Below, in pieces: positions 33,672 through 43,292 of a stretch of DNA of 64,000 nt (position 1 is the first letter of the stretch; every line of letters starts with the position of its first letter). Origin of the DNA: Mycolicibacterium mageritense (lineage in GTDB: Bacteria; Actinomycetota; Actinomycetes; Mycobacteriales; Mycobacteriaceae). Both the position numbers and the translations under genes were made by a program. The notes beneath the pieces are model-generated. The model made no database searches and was not told the origin of the DNA. It saw nothing but the letters and a program-made list of their open reading frames with translations. The DNA is taken from positions 3,720,001-3,784,000 of the forward strand of contig NZ_AP022567.1 in assembly GCF_010727475.1 (NCBI RefSeq), read 5' to 3'.

Positions 33672-34507
33672 GGCCGCGAATTGTCCAGGCCGACGGTCAG
33701 ATCGGCTTCTACTGGACCGATCCCGCTGGCACACCGACCACTTTGCAAGCGCTCGTGGCCGACGACGACGAAGCCGAACGTCTGGTCGCCACCCATCTCG
33801 AGGCGCTCGACGACGCGCTGATCATCTCCGCCGAGCGGTTCGGCCGACACCTCGGCGGCGGACGGTCGCCGGAAAGCCAGGATGAACGCGACGGCCTGGT
33901 CGAACTGCACCGCGTTCTGGATCGACTGTGTTTCGAATATGCCGCGACGGTCGAATTCCTGGGGCTGGCGGCGGATCTGCGCGCCGGCAAGATCATCGGC
34001 ACCGCCGCGCTGTTCTCGATCCGGGCCCGGGAACCCCTTGGGCTGTTGGGGCCGGTGCCACTGGACGGTGAGCTCGACGACCCGACGCTCGGTGTGGTCA
34101 GCGGATTCGGCCGGATGCAACAGGTCGATCCCGACAAGCCCTTCAAGGGTGGGCGATGGGTGGTGCAAGCCGAATCCGGGCAGCGCTTCCCCTTGACGTT
34201 GTCGATGCTGCTGTTCGACAGCTCAGGGGTGAACAAGGATGCCGCGCGCACCGAGCACCTCGACGCAATGCGATCAGTGATGTCGGCAGCACACGGCCCG
34301 GATGCAGATGCGCTTGCCGTCGCCTGCGCACTCGACTGGTTGTTGTACGACTGGCTGATGGCCCACCGTGACGGGCCGGACAGCGCCGAGATCGTATTCC
34401 CCAAGGGCCATGATTCAGCTGCCCGGGTCATCGTGGCAGCCGCGGCCGCGTCAGTGGCCGCCAGGGCGACATTCGACCCGGGACTGTTCGGCCTCTCGCC
34501 GCGCTGA
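33668..34507 (+). CDS. Unassigned protein, last gene of the huc operon
   Basis: A 279-aa protein whose ATG overlaps the preceding stop, so it belongs to the operon. No membrane segment, signal peptide or known motif is evident. The N-terminus (IGFYWTDPAGTPTTLQALV) and a central GVVSGFGRMQQVDPDKPFKGG block stand out. The C-terminal third is helical and Ala-rich. I cannot name a family. Confidence 0.7.
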   Translation: MRPRIVQADGQIGFYWTDPAGTPTTLQALVADDDEAERLVATHLEALDDALIISAERFGRHLGGGRSPESQDERDGLVELHRVLDRLCFEYAATVEFLGLAADLRAGKIIGTAALFSIRAREPLGLLGPVPLDGELDDPTLGVVSGFGRMQQVDPDKPFKGGRWVVQAESGQRFPLTLSMLLFDSSGVNKDAARTEHLDAMRSVMSAAHGPDADALAVACALDWLLYDWLMAHRDGPDSAEIVFPKGHDSAARVIVAAAAASVAARATFDPGLFGLSPR

Positions 34508-34539
34508 GCCGACTTTCCCCCAGCGAATCACCTTGCGTA

Positions 34540-34556
34540 TCCCCCATATCGGGGTC
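34540..34556. promoter_or_regulatory. TCCCCC-N5-GGGG element upstream of nuoA
   Basis: In the 170-base gap between the huc operon and nuoA. TCCCCC (34540-34545), ATATC, then GGGGTC (34551-34556) repeats the geometry of the perfect repeat at 10336-10352. A half-site TCCCCC lies at 34516-34521. It suggests that nuo has its own promoter under shared control. Confidence 0.45.
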
Positions 34557-34677
34557 AACCACGCCTCTGCCGACCGGTAGACATCTTCGTACGAGGTAGC
34601 GACCAATGACGGTCCACCTCGAATCACCTCGGCACGGCATCAGTGCCGCACTTCATCGTGTGGAAGGGCCAACGGGT

Positions 34678-35037
34678 ATGGGTTTGTATCTGCCGATCCT
34701 GGTTCTCGGCGGCGTCGCCGCGGCGTTCGCAGTCGTATCGGTCGGGATGGCCTTGCTGATCGGTCCGCGCCGGTTCAACCGGGCCAAATTGCAGGCCTAC
34801 GAATGCGGGATCGAACCCGCACGGCACAGCGTGGGTCCGGGCCGTTTCCCGATCCGGTTCTACCTGACCGCAATGCTGTTCATCGTGTTCGACATCGAGA
34901 TCGTGTTTCTCTACCCGTGGGCCGTCGCGTTCGACCGGCTCGGTCCGTTCGCACTTGCAGAGATGGCGCTGTTCATGGTGGTGGTCTTCGTGGCCTACGG
35001 CTACGTGTGGCGACGGGGTGGACTGGAATGGGACTAG
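34678..35037 (+). CDS. nuoA: NADH-quinone oxidoreductase subunit A
   Basis: A 119-aa membrane subunit with three hydrophobic segments and the conserved KLQAYECGIEP and FDIEIVFLYPWAV. The start is set at ATG 34678, preceded by GGAAGGG, because mycobacterial NuoA begins at this MxxYxPILVL motif; the open frame continues to 34606. It overlaps nuoB by ten bases and opens a 14-gene operon. Confidence 0.95.
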   Translation: MGLYLPILVLGGVAAAFAVVSVGMALLIGPRRFNRAKLQAYECGIEPARHSVGPGRFPIRFYLTAMLFIVFDIEIVFLYPWAVAFDRLGPFALAEMALFMVVVFVAYGYVWRRGGLEWD

Positions 35038-35582
35038 AGGAGACGCCGCCCGGTGGCATCGTGTTGTCCACGGTCGAGAAGGTGGCCGGTTATGTCCGCA
35101 AAGGGTCGTTGTGGCCGGCCACGTTCGGCCTCGCGTGCTGTGCCATCGAGATGATGTCCACCGCCTCACCGCGTTTCGATATCGCCCGGTTCGGCATGGA
35201 GCGATTCTCTGCAACTCCACGGCAAGCCGATCTGATGATCGTTGCGGGCCGGGTCAGTCAGAAGATGGCGCCGGTGCTGCGCCAGGTGTACGACCAGATG
35301 GCCGAACCGAAATGGGTTCTGGCAATGGGCGTGTGCGCGTCATCGGGCGGAATGTTCAACAACTACGCGATCGTGCAGGGCGTTGATCATGTCGTGCCGG
35401 TCGACATCTACCTACCGGGATGCCCGCCGCGCCCCGAGATGCTGCTGCACGCGATCCTGAAGTTACACGACAAGATTCAGCAGATGCCGCTCGGAGTGCA
35501 CCGCGAGGAGGTCATCGCTGCCGCCGAACAGGCTGCGCTGGCATCACCATCCACGTGGGATATGAAGGGGTTGCTGCGATGA
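35028..35582 (+). CDS. nuoB: NADH-quinone oxidoreductase subunit B
   Basis: Carries the N2 [4Fe-4S] cluster that hands electrons to quinone. The 184-aa protein has GLACCAIEMM (adjacent Cys), GVCASSGGMFNNY and YLPGCPPRPE, completing the four ligands. The start overlaps the nuoA end. Confidence 0.96.
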   Translation: MGLEETPPGGIVLSTVEKVAGYVRKGSLWPATFGLACCAIEMMSTASPRFDIARFGMERFSATPRQADLMIVAGRVSQKMAPVLRQVYDQMAEPKWVLAMGVCASSGGMFNNYAIVQGVDHVVPVDIYLPGCPPRPEMLLHAILKLHDKIQQMPLGVHREEVIAAAEQAALASPSTWDMKGLLR

Positions 35583-36226
35583 GCTGGAACCGCGGGATGT
35601 TCGGTGTCACCGGCAGTGGTGACACCTCAGGGTATGGGCTGTTGACTCGCGTACCCGCCGAACTGCGCCGCAGCGCCCGCCCTTACGGCGGGTACTTCGA
35701 TGTGGTGGTCGACCGGCTCACCGGTGTCCTCGGCGGCCGCAAAGCGTTCGAGGCCGCCGTCGAACGCGTCGCCGTCCACCGCGAGCAGCTGACGCTTGAG
35801 GTACACCGTTGGCAGTTGCCGAGGGTGGCAGCCGCATTGCGCGATGATCCGCAGTTGCGCTTCGAACTGTGTCTCGGTGTCAGCGGTGTGCACTACCCCG
35901 AGGACACCGGAAGAGAACTGCATGCGGTGTATCCACTGATGTCGATCACGCACAACCGGCGAATCTGTCTGGAGGTCGCGGCGCCCGACAGCGATCCACG
36001 TGTCCCTTCGCTGTTTTCGATCTACCCGACTACCGACTGGCATGAACGGGAGACTTTCGACTTCTTCGGGATGGTGTTCGACGGTCATCCGGCGTTGACT
36101 CGCATCGAGATGCCCGACGACTGGGTCGGTCATCCGCAGCGCAAGGACTACCCGCTGGGCGGTGTCCCGGTGGAATACCACGGTGCCCGGATAGCACCCC
36201 CGGACAAGCGGAGGTTCTATCGCTGA
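35579..36226 (+). CDS. nuoC: NADH-quinone oxidoreductase subunit C
   Basis: A 215-aa peripheral-arm subunit. The C-terminal signature ERETFDFFGMVFDGHPALTR and the RKDYPLGG block are intact. Separate nuoC and nuoD genes are present, not a CD fusion. The ATG overlaps the nuoB stop. Confidence 0.95.
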   Translation: MSWNRGMFGVTGSGDTSGYGLLTRVPAELRRSARPYGGYFDVVVDRLTGVLGGRKAFEAAVERVAVHREQLTLEVHRWQLPRVAAALRDDPQLRFELCLGVSGVHYPEDTGRELHAVYPLMSITHNRRICLEVAAPDSDPRVPSLFSIYPTTDWHERETFDFFGMVFDGHPALTRIEMPDDWVGHPQRKDYPLGGVPVEYHGARIAPPDKRRFYR

Positions 36227-37545
36227 TGTCCGACATCGAAGACACGGTGGTCACCGTGGTCGGCCGGGACTGGGATGAGATGGTGCGGACGACGCCGGCC
36301 TGGTCGCAAGGTGCAGCGTCGGAACGGATCGTGGTCAACATGGGTCCGCAGCATCCGTCGACCCACGGCGTGCTGCGGCTGATCCTCGAGATCGAGGGCG
36401 AAGTCGTGACCGAGGCGCGCTGCGGTATCGGCTATCTGCACACCGGGATCGAGAAGAATCTCGAGTATCGCAACTGGACTCAAGGCGTCACATTCGTCAC
36501 CCGCATGGATTACCTGTCACCGTTTTTCAACGAGACCGCATACTGCCTAGGGGTCGAGAAGCTGCTGGGGATCACCGACGACATCCCGGAGCGGGCGAGC
36601 GTGGTCCGGGTACTGCTGATGGAACTCAACCGTATCTCCTCGCACCTGGTGGCGCTGGCCACCGGTGGCATGGAGCTGGGTGCGATGAGCGCGATGTTCT
36701 TCGGTTTCCTTGGCCGCGAAGACATCCTCAAGGCGTACGAGGCGATCACCGGATTGCGGATGAACCATGCCTACATCCGCCCCGGCGGGCTGGCCGCGGA
36801 CCTGCCCGCCGACGGCGTCGAGCAGGTGCGCGCGCTTCTTGGGACATTGCCGGGACAACTCGATACGGTCGAGGATCTGCTGCGGGAGAACGCCATTTGG
36901 AAGTCGCGCAATCAGGGCGTCGGTTATCTGGATCTGACCGGCTGTATGGCACTGGGGGTCACCGGACCGGTACTGCGGGCTACCGGGCTGTCGCACGACC
37001 TGCGCAAGAGTCAGCCGTATTGCGGTTATGAGACATACGATTTCGAGGTCGTCACCGGGACGCAAGCCGACTGCTATGACCGGTTCCTGGTGCGTGTCGG
37101 CGAGATGCGGGAATCGCTGAAGATCGTGACGCAGTGTGTGGAGCGACTCGGACAGCGAGCGCGCGGGCCGGTGATGATCTCGGACAAGAAGCTCGCCTGG
37201 CCGGCCGATCTTGTGCACGGCCCGGACGGGTTGGGCAATTCCGCTCAGCACGTCGCCAACATCATGGGCCATTCGATGGAGGGCCTCATCCACCATTTCA
37301 AGCTGGTCACCGAAGGATTCCGAGTGCCGGCCGGGCAGGTGTACACGGCGGTGGAATCGCCACGTGGTGAGCTCGGCGTGCACATGGTGTCCGATGGCGG
37401 CACGCGGCCGTATCGGGTCCACTACCGGGATCCGTCGTTCACCAATCTGCAGGCGGTCGCCGCGATGTGCGAGGGCGGGATGGTCGCCGACGTGATTGCG
37501 GCGGTGGCGTCGATCGATCCGGTCATGGGAGGGGTGGACAGGTGA
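36226..37545 (+). CDS. nuoD: NADH-quinone oxidoreductase subunit D
   Basis: A 439-aa quinone-site subunit, related to the hydrogenase large subunit but lacking the Cys ligands. NMGPQHPSTHGVLRL (about residues 38-52), IGYLHTGIEKN and the C-terminal ESPRGELGVHMVSDGG and RVHYRDPSF are conserved. It overlaps nuoC by one base. Confidence 0.96.
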   Translation: MSDIEDTVVTVVGRDWDEMVRTTPAWSQGAASERIVVNMGPQHPSTHGVLRLILEIEGEVVTEARCGIGYLHTGIEKNLEYRNWTQGVTFVTRMDYLSPFFNETAYCLGVEKLLGITDDIPERASVVRVLLMELNRISSHLVALATGGMELGAMSAMFFGFLGREDILKAYEAITGLRMNHAYIRPGGLAADLPADGVEQVRALLGTLPGQLDTVEDLLRENAIWKSRNQGVGYLDLTGCMALGVTGPVLRATGLSHDLRKSQPYCGYETYDFEVVTGTQADCYDRFLVRVGEMRESLKIVTQCVERLGQRARGPVMISDKKLAWPADLVHGPDGLGNSAQHVANIMGHSMEGLIHHFKLVTEGFRVPAGQVYTAVESPRGELGVHMVSDGGTRPYRVHYRDPSFTNLQAVAAMCEGGMVADVIAAVASIDPVMGGVDR

Positions 37546-38192
37546 CCGAGATATTTCTCGAGCTCGGGCAACGACCCGACGAGACCGGACCGCAACTCAA
37601 CGGCCCGGTTGCTTACCCGGCCGAAGTCGCGTCGAGGTTGGCCGACGACGCCGCAGCGATCATCGCGAAGTATCCACAGGCCCGTTCGGCCTTGTTACCG
37701 CTGCTGCATCTGGTCCAGTCGCAGGACGGGTATCTGACACCGGCTGGAACAAGGTTCTGTGCAACGCAACTCGGATTGACAGCGGCCGAGGTCACCGCTG
37801 TTGCGACGTTCTACTCGATGTACCGGCGTGCGCCGACGGGCGAATACCTCGTGGGCGTGTGCACCAACACGCTGTGCGCCGTCATGGGCGGTGACGCCAT
37901 TCTGGAAGCGCTGCGATACCACCTGGGTATCGAGCCGGGGCAGACCACAGCGGACGGCCGGGTCACCCTTGAGGCGATCGAATGCAATGCGGCCTGCGAC
38001 TACGCGCCGGTGGTGATGGTGAACTGGGAGTTCTTCGACGACCAGAATCCGGACACTGCGCGCGAACTCGTCGATGATCTGCGAGCCGGCCGACCGGTGA
38101 CTCCGACGCGAGGTGGACCATTGTGCACCTTTCGAGAGACCGAACGGGTTCTGGCGGGGCTGCGTGCTGCACCTGACGGCGGTTGGTCATGA
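37542..38192 (+). CDS. nuoE: NADH-quinone oxidoreductase subunit E
   Basis: A 216-aa [2Fe-2S] subunit. Its Cys ligands lie in CTNTLC (about residues 107-112) and CNAACDYAP. Presence of E, F and G shows that this is a full NADH-reacting complex I rather than the 11-subunit type. The GTG start overlaps the nuoD stop. Confidence 0.95.
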   Translation: MTEIFLELGQRPDETGPQLNGPVAYPAEVASRLADDAAAIIAKYPQARSALLPLLHLVQSQDGYLTPAGTRFCATQLGLTAAEVTAVATFYSMYRRAPTGEYLVGVCTNTLCAVMGGDAILEALRYHLGIEPGQTTADGRVTLEAIECNAACDYAPVVMVNWEFFDDQNPDTARELVDDLRAGRPVTPTRGGPLCTFRETERVLAGLRAAPDGGWS

Positions 38193-39502
38193 CGCCGCGG
38201 ACCCGGTTGACACCGGTGTTGACCCGATTCTGGGATGAGCCCGAACCGTGGACGCTGGACATCTATCGACGTCACGACGGCTATCGCGGCCTCGCCAGGG
38301 CGCTATCGATGGATCCCGACAATGTCATTGCGCTGGTGAAGGATTCGGGTCTGCGCGGTCGTGGCGGTGCGGGATTCCCGACCGGCACCAAGTGGTCGTT
38401 CATCAACCAGAACGACCCCAAGCCGCGCTATCTGGTGGTCAACGCCGACGAGTCCGAACCAGGGACGTGCAAAGACGTCCCACTGATGTTGACTGCCCCG
38501 CATCTCCTGATCGAGGGTGTCGTCATAGCTGCCTATGCGATCCGTGCACATCATGCGTTCATCTACGTGCGCGGCGAAGTGGTATCGGTGCTACGGCGAT
38601 TGCAGGTCGCGGTCGCCGAGGCGTATGCCGCGGGTTATCTGGGCCGCAGTGTCGGCGGATCGGGGTTCGATCTGGAACTGACCGTGCATGCCGGGGCCGG
38701 TGCCTACATCTGCGGTGAGGAGACCGCGCTGTTGGATTCATTGGAGGGCCGTCGTGGCCAGCCTCGCTTGCGGCCACCGTTTCCCGCTGTTGCCGGGCTG
38801 TATGCGTGCCCGACGGTGGTCAACAACGTCGAGTCCATTGCCAGCGTGCCTCCGATCCTGCTGAACGGAGTCGAGTGGTTCAGGTCGATGGGGCCGGAGA
38901 ACTCGCCGGGCTTCACGCTGTACTCACTGTCGGGGCACGTGAACCGGCCGGGTCAGTACGAAGCCCCGCTCGGTATCACGCTGCGCGAACTCCTCGAGCA
39001 TGCCGGTGGGGTACGGGACGGGCATGAGGTGAAGTTCTGGACCCCCGGCGGATCCTCAACACCGCTGCTGACCGCAGAGCATCTGGATGTGCCGCTGGAT
39101 TACGACAGCGTAGCTGCGGCCGGATCGATGCTCGGTACCAAGGCCTTACAGGTTTTCGACGATTCCACCTGTGTCGTGCGGGCGGTGCGCCGCTGGACCC
39201 AGTTCTACGCACACGAATCGTGCGGCAAGTGCACGCCGTGCCGCGAAGGCACGTACTGGCTCGCGCAGATCTACGAGCGCCTGGAGACCGGGTCGGGCAC
39301 TCTGAGAGATCTGCGAAGGCTATTCGACATTTCGGAATCTCTGTCGGGTAAGTCGTTCTGTGCCTTGGGTGATGGGGCGGTCTCACCGATCATGTCCTCG
39401 CTTCGACACTTTCGCGACGAGTATGAGGCCCACGTCCGTTCAGGCTGCCCGTTCGATCCATACGCCTCGACTGCGATGGCTTCCGGCCGGGTGGATGCGT
39501 AG
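38189..39502 (+). CDS. nuoF: NADH-quinone oxidoreductase subunit F
   Basis: NADH- and FMN-binding subunit, 437 aa. It has GRGGAGFPTGTKW (NADH site, about residues 53-65), the FMN-site block GAGAYICGEETALLDSLEG and the [4Fe-4S] ligands ESCGKCTPCREG. The start is ATG 38189, whose ATGA overlaps the nuoE stop. Confidence 0.96.
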   Translation: MTPRTRLTPVLTRFWDEPEPWTLDIYRRHDGYRGLARALSMDPDNVIALVKDSGLRGRGGAGFPTGTKWSFINQNDPKPRYLVVNADESEPGTCKDVPLMLTAPHLLIEGVVIAAYAIRAHHAFIYVRGEVVSVLRRLQVAVAEAYAAGYLGRSVGGSGFDLELTVHAGAGAYICGEETALLDSLEGRRGQPRLRPPFPAVAGLYACPTVVNNVESIASVPPILLNGVEWFRSMGPENSPGFTLYSLSGHVNRPGQYEAPLGITLRELLEHAGGVRDGHEVKFWTPGGSSTPLLTAEHLDVPLDYDSVAAAGSMLGTKALQVFDDSTCVVRAVRRWTQFYAHESCGKCTPCREGTYWLAQIYERLETGSGTLRDLRRLFDISESLSGKSFCALGDGAVSPIMSSLRHFRDEYEAHVRSGCPFDPYASTAMASGRVDA

Positions 39503-39594
39503 ATGTCTCACATCGAGCTCAGACCCGAATTCGTCCGAATTGACCCAAGTATCCGCATTCTTACCACCGCTCACCGTCGCGGAAGGGAGCGTGT

Positions 39595-41976
39595 ATGACG
39601 CAGGCCGAACAGACAAGCCACACGCCGTCGGCTCAGCTGGTGTCGCTGACCATCGACGGTGACAGGATCAGCGTGCCCGAGGGTACTTTGGTGATCCGCG
39701 CTGCCGAGCTGCTGGGTATCCAGATTCCGCGATTCTGCGACCATCCGTTGTTGGAGCCGGTCGGGGCGTGCCGGCAATGTCTGGTCGAGGTCGACGGGCA
39801 GCGTAAACCGATGGCGTCGTGCACAATCGTCTGCACCCCGGACATGGTGGTGCGTACCCAGCACAGCTCTGAAGCCGCCGACCGGGCGCAGCGGGGTGTG
39901 ATGGAGCTGCTGCTGATCAACCACCCGTTGGATTGCCCAGTCTGCGACAAAGGCGGTGAGTGTCCACTGCAGAACCAGGCTATTGCCCACGGGCGCACCG
40001 AAACCCGGTTCGAAGACGTCAAACGGACCTACCCTAAACCGATCAGCTTGTCGGCCCAGGTGCTGTTGGACCGCGAGCGCTGCGTGCAGTGCGCTCGCTG
40101 CACCCGGTTCGCCAGCCAGATCGCCGGAGATCCGTTCATCGATATGCTCGAACGCGGCGCCCGGCAACAGGTAGGCGTTGCCCCCGATGAGGGGCTGCAA
40201 TCCTATTTCTCCGGCAACACCGTGCAGATCTGCCCGGTGGGGGCGCTGACCGGCACGGCCTATCGGTTCCGGGCCCGGCCGTTCGACCTGATGTCCAGTC
40301 CCAGCGTGTGTGAGCACTGTGCGTCCGGATGCGCGCTGCGCACCGACCATCGCCGCGGAAAGGTGCTGCGTCGCCTGGCCGGTGACGATCCAGAGGTCAA
40401 CGAGGAGTGGAATTGCGACAAGGGTCGCTGGGCGTTCGCCTATCCGACTGTGGGGGATCGGATCACGTCTCCACTGGTACGCGAGGCCGGCGAACTAAGA
40501 CCCGCGTCTTGGCCGGAAGCGATCGGTGTGGCTGCCGCTGGGTTGTATGCCGCTACGGGGCGTGCAGGGGTGCTGGTGGGCGGCCGGTTGACGACCGAGG
40601 ACGCGTACGCCTACAGCAAGTTCGCTCGAATAGCACTCAGAAGCAACGATATCGACTTCCGGATCCGGCAACACTCACAGGAAGAGGCTGAGTTCCTGGC
40701 CGCACGTGTGGCCGGGAAGGGTATGGAAGTGACCTACGGGGATCTCGAGCGCGCGTCGACCGTCCTGCTCGTAGGCCTCGAACCGGAGGAAGAAGCACCT
40801 GCGGTGTTCCTGCGACTGCGTAAAGCCGTTCGAACACACGGCCTTCCGGTTGTTGCCGTGGCGCCCTTCGTCAGCGGGGGGCTGGCAAAATGCAATGGTC
40901 GGCTGGTTGCCACCGTGCCCGGCGGAGAGGCCGCGGCGCTCGACGCGTTGACTCCGGACCTGCCCGCCGGTTCCGTCATCCTGGCCGGGGAGCGGCTGGC
41001 CGCCAGCCCTGGAGCGTACGTCGCTGTCTCGCGCCTCGCCGACGCCTCGGGGGCTGCACTCGCGTGGGTTCCGCGCCGAGCCGGAGACCGTGGGGCTCTG
41101 GATGCCGGATGCGCACCGAACCTCTTGCCCGGCGGTCGTCCGTTGTCGGACAGGCGAGCTCACCAGCAGATCGCCACCGCGTGGGGCGCCGTGAACCTAC
41201 CCGAAGCCCCGGGGCGTGACACCGCCGCGATCCTCGCGGCGGCCACTTCCGGTGAGCTCGGCGCGTTGCTCGTCGGTGGGGTGGACGTCAACGACCTGCC
41301 AAATCCGCGGGCGGGACTGGACGCATTGGACTCCGTGCCGTTCGTGGTGAGCCTGGAAGTCCGGGAAACTGCCGTCACGCAGCGCGCGGATGTCGTGTTC
41401 CCGGTATCGCCCGTGGTGGAGAAGGCCGGCTCCTTCCGCAACTGGGAGGGCAGGGTGCGACAGTTCGAGCCGGCGTTGTCCACCGATGCAAACTCGGATC
41501 TGCGGGTGCTGCACATTCTGGCTGACCGGATGGGGGTGGAGCTGGGTAGTCCGTCACCCGCGGCGGCCGCAGCCGAGCTGTCCAGACTGGCCACCTGGGT
41601 GGGCCGGCGGCCTGACGCCGCGTCGGTGACCGCCCAGCCGTTGCCAGCTCCTCGGCCCGGCCAGGCGGTCATCGCCAGTTGGCGGATGCTGCTCGATGAT
41701 GGTCGGCTCCAGGACGGAGAGCCAAATCTCGCTGCCACTGCGCCTATTCCGGTCGCACGGTTGTCGGCGAGAACAGCCGCAGAGATCGGCGCTGTCGACG
41801 GTGCCCCGGTTTCGGTGCGCACCGCCGACGGTGCTGTCACATTGCCCCTGAAGGTGACGGACATGCCCGACCGGGTGGTGTGGTTGCCCCTGAACTCGCG
41901 GGGCTGCGCGGTGCACCGTCAACTCGGGGTGGGCATCGGGGCGGTCGCCGATATCGAATCGGGAGGAGTGCGATGA
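39595..41976 (+). CDS. nuoG: NADH-quinone oxidoreductase subunit G
   Basis: A 793-aa Fe-S subunit. The N-terminus has the [2Fe-2S] ligands CDHPLLEPVGACRQC and the His/Cys cluster CDKGGECPLQ. The next [4Fe-4S] has CVQCARCTRF, and the extra N7-type cluster is shown by CEHCASGC at about residue 239. A molybdopterin-oxidoreductase-like domain follows. A 92-base gap precedes it, and an AAGGGAG ribosome binding site is present. Confidence 0.95.
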   Translation: MTQAEQTSHTPSAQLVSLTIDGDRISVPEGTLVIRAAELLGIQIPRFCDHPLLEPVGACRQCLVEVDGQRKPMASCTIVCTPDMVVRTQHSSEAADRAQRGVMELLLINHPLDCPVCDKGGECPLQNQAIAHGRTETRFEDVKRTYPKPISLSAQVLLDRERCVQCARCTRFASQIAGDPFIDMLERGARQQVGVAPDEGLQSYFSGNTVQICPVGALTGTAYRFRARPFDLMSSPSVCEHCASGCALRTDHRRGKVLRRLAGDDPEVNEEWNCDKGRWAFAYPTVGDRITSPLVREAGELRPASWPEAIGVAAAGLYAATGRAGVLVGGRLTTEDAYAYSKFARIALRSNDIDFRIRQHSQEEAEFLAARVAGKGMEVTYGDLERASTVLLVGLEPEEEAPAVFLRLRKAVRTHGLPVVAVAPFVSGGLAKCNGRLVATVPGGEAAALDALTPDLPAGSVILAGERLAASPGAYVAVSRLADASGAALAWVPRRAGDRGALDAGCAPNLLPGGRPLSDRRAHQQIATAWGAVNLPEAPGRDTAAILAAATSGELGALLVGGVDVNDLPNPRAGLDALDSVPFVVSLEVRETAVTQRADVVFPVSPVVEKAGSFRNWEGRVRQFEPALSTDANSDLRVLHILADRMGVELGSPSPAAAAAELSRLATWVGRRPDAASVTAQPLPAPRPGQAVIASWRMLLDDGRLQDGEPNLAATAPIPVARLSARTAAEIGAVDGAPVSVRTADGAVTLPLKVTDMPDRVVWLPLNSRGCAVHRQLGVGIGAVADIESGGVR

Positions 41977-43292
41977 CGTATCCAGATCCCAACGTGTTCG
42001 GCCACGACCCCTGGTGGGTGATCCTCGGTAAAGCGTTGGCCATTTTCGTATTCCTTCTTTTCACCGTACTGGTTGCGATTCTGGTCGAACGTAAGGTGTT
42101 GGGGCGCATGCAGATGCGATTCGGGCCGAACCGGGTGGGACCGCACGGAATACTGCAGTCCCTGGTCGACGGGGTCAAACTCGCGCTCAAGGAAGGGATG
42201 ATTCCATCGGGGGCGGACAAACCGATCTATCTGCTGGCTCCCGTGATAGCGGTTGTCCCGGCGTTCATGGCATTCGCGGTGATCCCGATGGGCCCGGTGG
42301 TATCCGTGTTCGGTACGCACACCCCGCTGCAGCTGACCGATCTTCCTGTCGCGGTTCTCTACATTCTGGCCGTCACCTCGGTCGGTGTGTACGGAATTGT
42401 GCTGGCGGGCTGGGGTTCTGGCTCTACATACCCGCTGTTGGGGGGACTGCGGTCGGCGGCACAGGTGGTGTCCTACGAAATCTCCATGGCTCTGTCGTTC
42501 GCCGCGGTGTTCTTGCTCGGGGGCACCATGTCGACCTCGGGCATCGTCGCGGGCCAAGACCGCACCTGGTACGTGGTATTGCTGCTGCCGTCTTTTCTGG
42601 CCTACGTGACCGCGATGGTCGGCGAAACCAACCGTGCGCCTTTCGATCTGCCGGAAGCCGAGGGGGAGCTCGTGGGCGGATTCCACACGGAATACAGTTC
42701 GCTGAAGTTCGCGATGTTCATGCTCGCCGAGTACGTCAACATGATCACGGTATCGGCGCTCGCCACCACGATGTTCCTGGGCGGCTGGCACGTACCGTGG
42801 CCGGGCACCGTCTGGAGTGGCGCCAACGTCGGTTGGTGGCCGTTGCTGTGGTTCGTCGTGAAGCTGTGGCTGTTCATGTTCGCCTTCATCTGGCTGCGCG
42901 CCACCCTGCCACGCCTGCGCTATGACCAGTTCATGGCGATCGGCTGGAAGCTGCTGATCCCGGTGTCCCTGGTATGGATAATGGCGGTAGCCGTGCTGAA
43001 ATCGGTTGATCTGACCGGAAATGTGCCGATGACGCTGTCGGCGGGAGCGCTGTTGGGGGCGGTGTTCCTGATGGTCCGTGCTCGGCGCTCGACGACCGCG
43101 TCCGCTGTCAAGCCGGTGGCGGACTCGATCGCGTTCGATCCGTTCGCCGGAGGCTTTCCCGTGCCACCGCTACCCGGCGAGTGGGTCTGTTTTGACCCAA
43201 CTGACCATGGCGGCGCGGCCGCACCGATCGACGACGGAGAACCGGTCCGCAATCGTGTGGTGCTGACCAGGGGAAGGGGCCGTGATGTCTGA
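41973..43292 (+). CDS. nuoH: NADH-quinone oxidoreductase subunit H
   Basis: A 439-aa membrane subunit at the quinone channel, with about eight membrane segments. RMQMRFGPNRVGP, the TNRAPFDLPEAEGELVGGFH loop, and LWLRATLPRLRYDQ in the form FIWLRATLPRLRYDQ are conserved. The C-terminal 60 residues are a polar extension seen in actinobacterial NuoH. The start overlaps the nuoG stop. Confidence 0.95.
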   Translation: MTYPDPNVFGHDPWWVILGKALAIFVFLLFTVLVAILVERKVLGRMQMRFGPNRVGPHGILQSLVDGVKLALKEGMIPSGADKPIYLLAPVIAVVPAFMAFAVIPMGPVVSVFGTHTPLQLTDLPVAVLYILAVTSVGVYGIVLAGWGSGSTYPLLGGLRSAAQVVSYEISMALSFAAVFLLGGTMSTSGIVAGQDRTWYVVLLLPSFLAYVTAMVGETNRAPFDLPEAEGELVGGFHTEYSSLKFAMFMLAEYVNMITVSALATTMFLGGWHVPWPGTVWSGANVGWWPLLWFVVKLWLFMFAFIWLRATLPRLRYDQFMAIGWKLLIPVSLVWIMAVAVLKSVDLTGNVPMTLSAGALLGAVFLMVRARRSTTASAVKPVADSIAFDPFAGGFPVPPLPGEWVCFDPTDHGGAAAPIDDGEPVRNRVVLTRGRGRDV

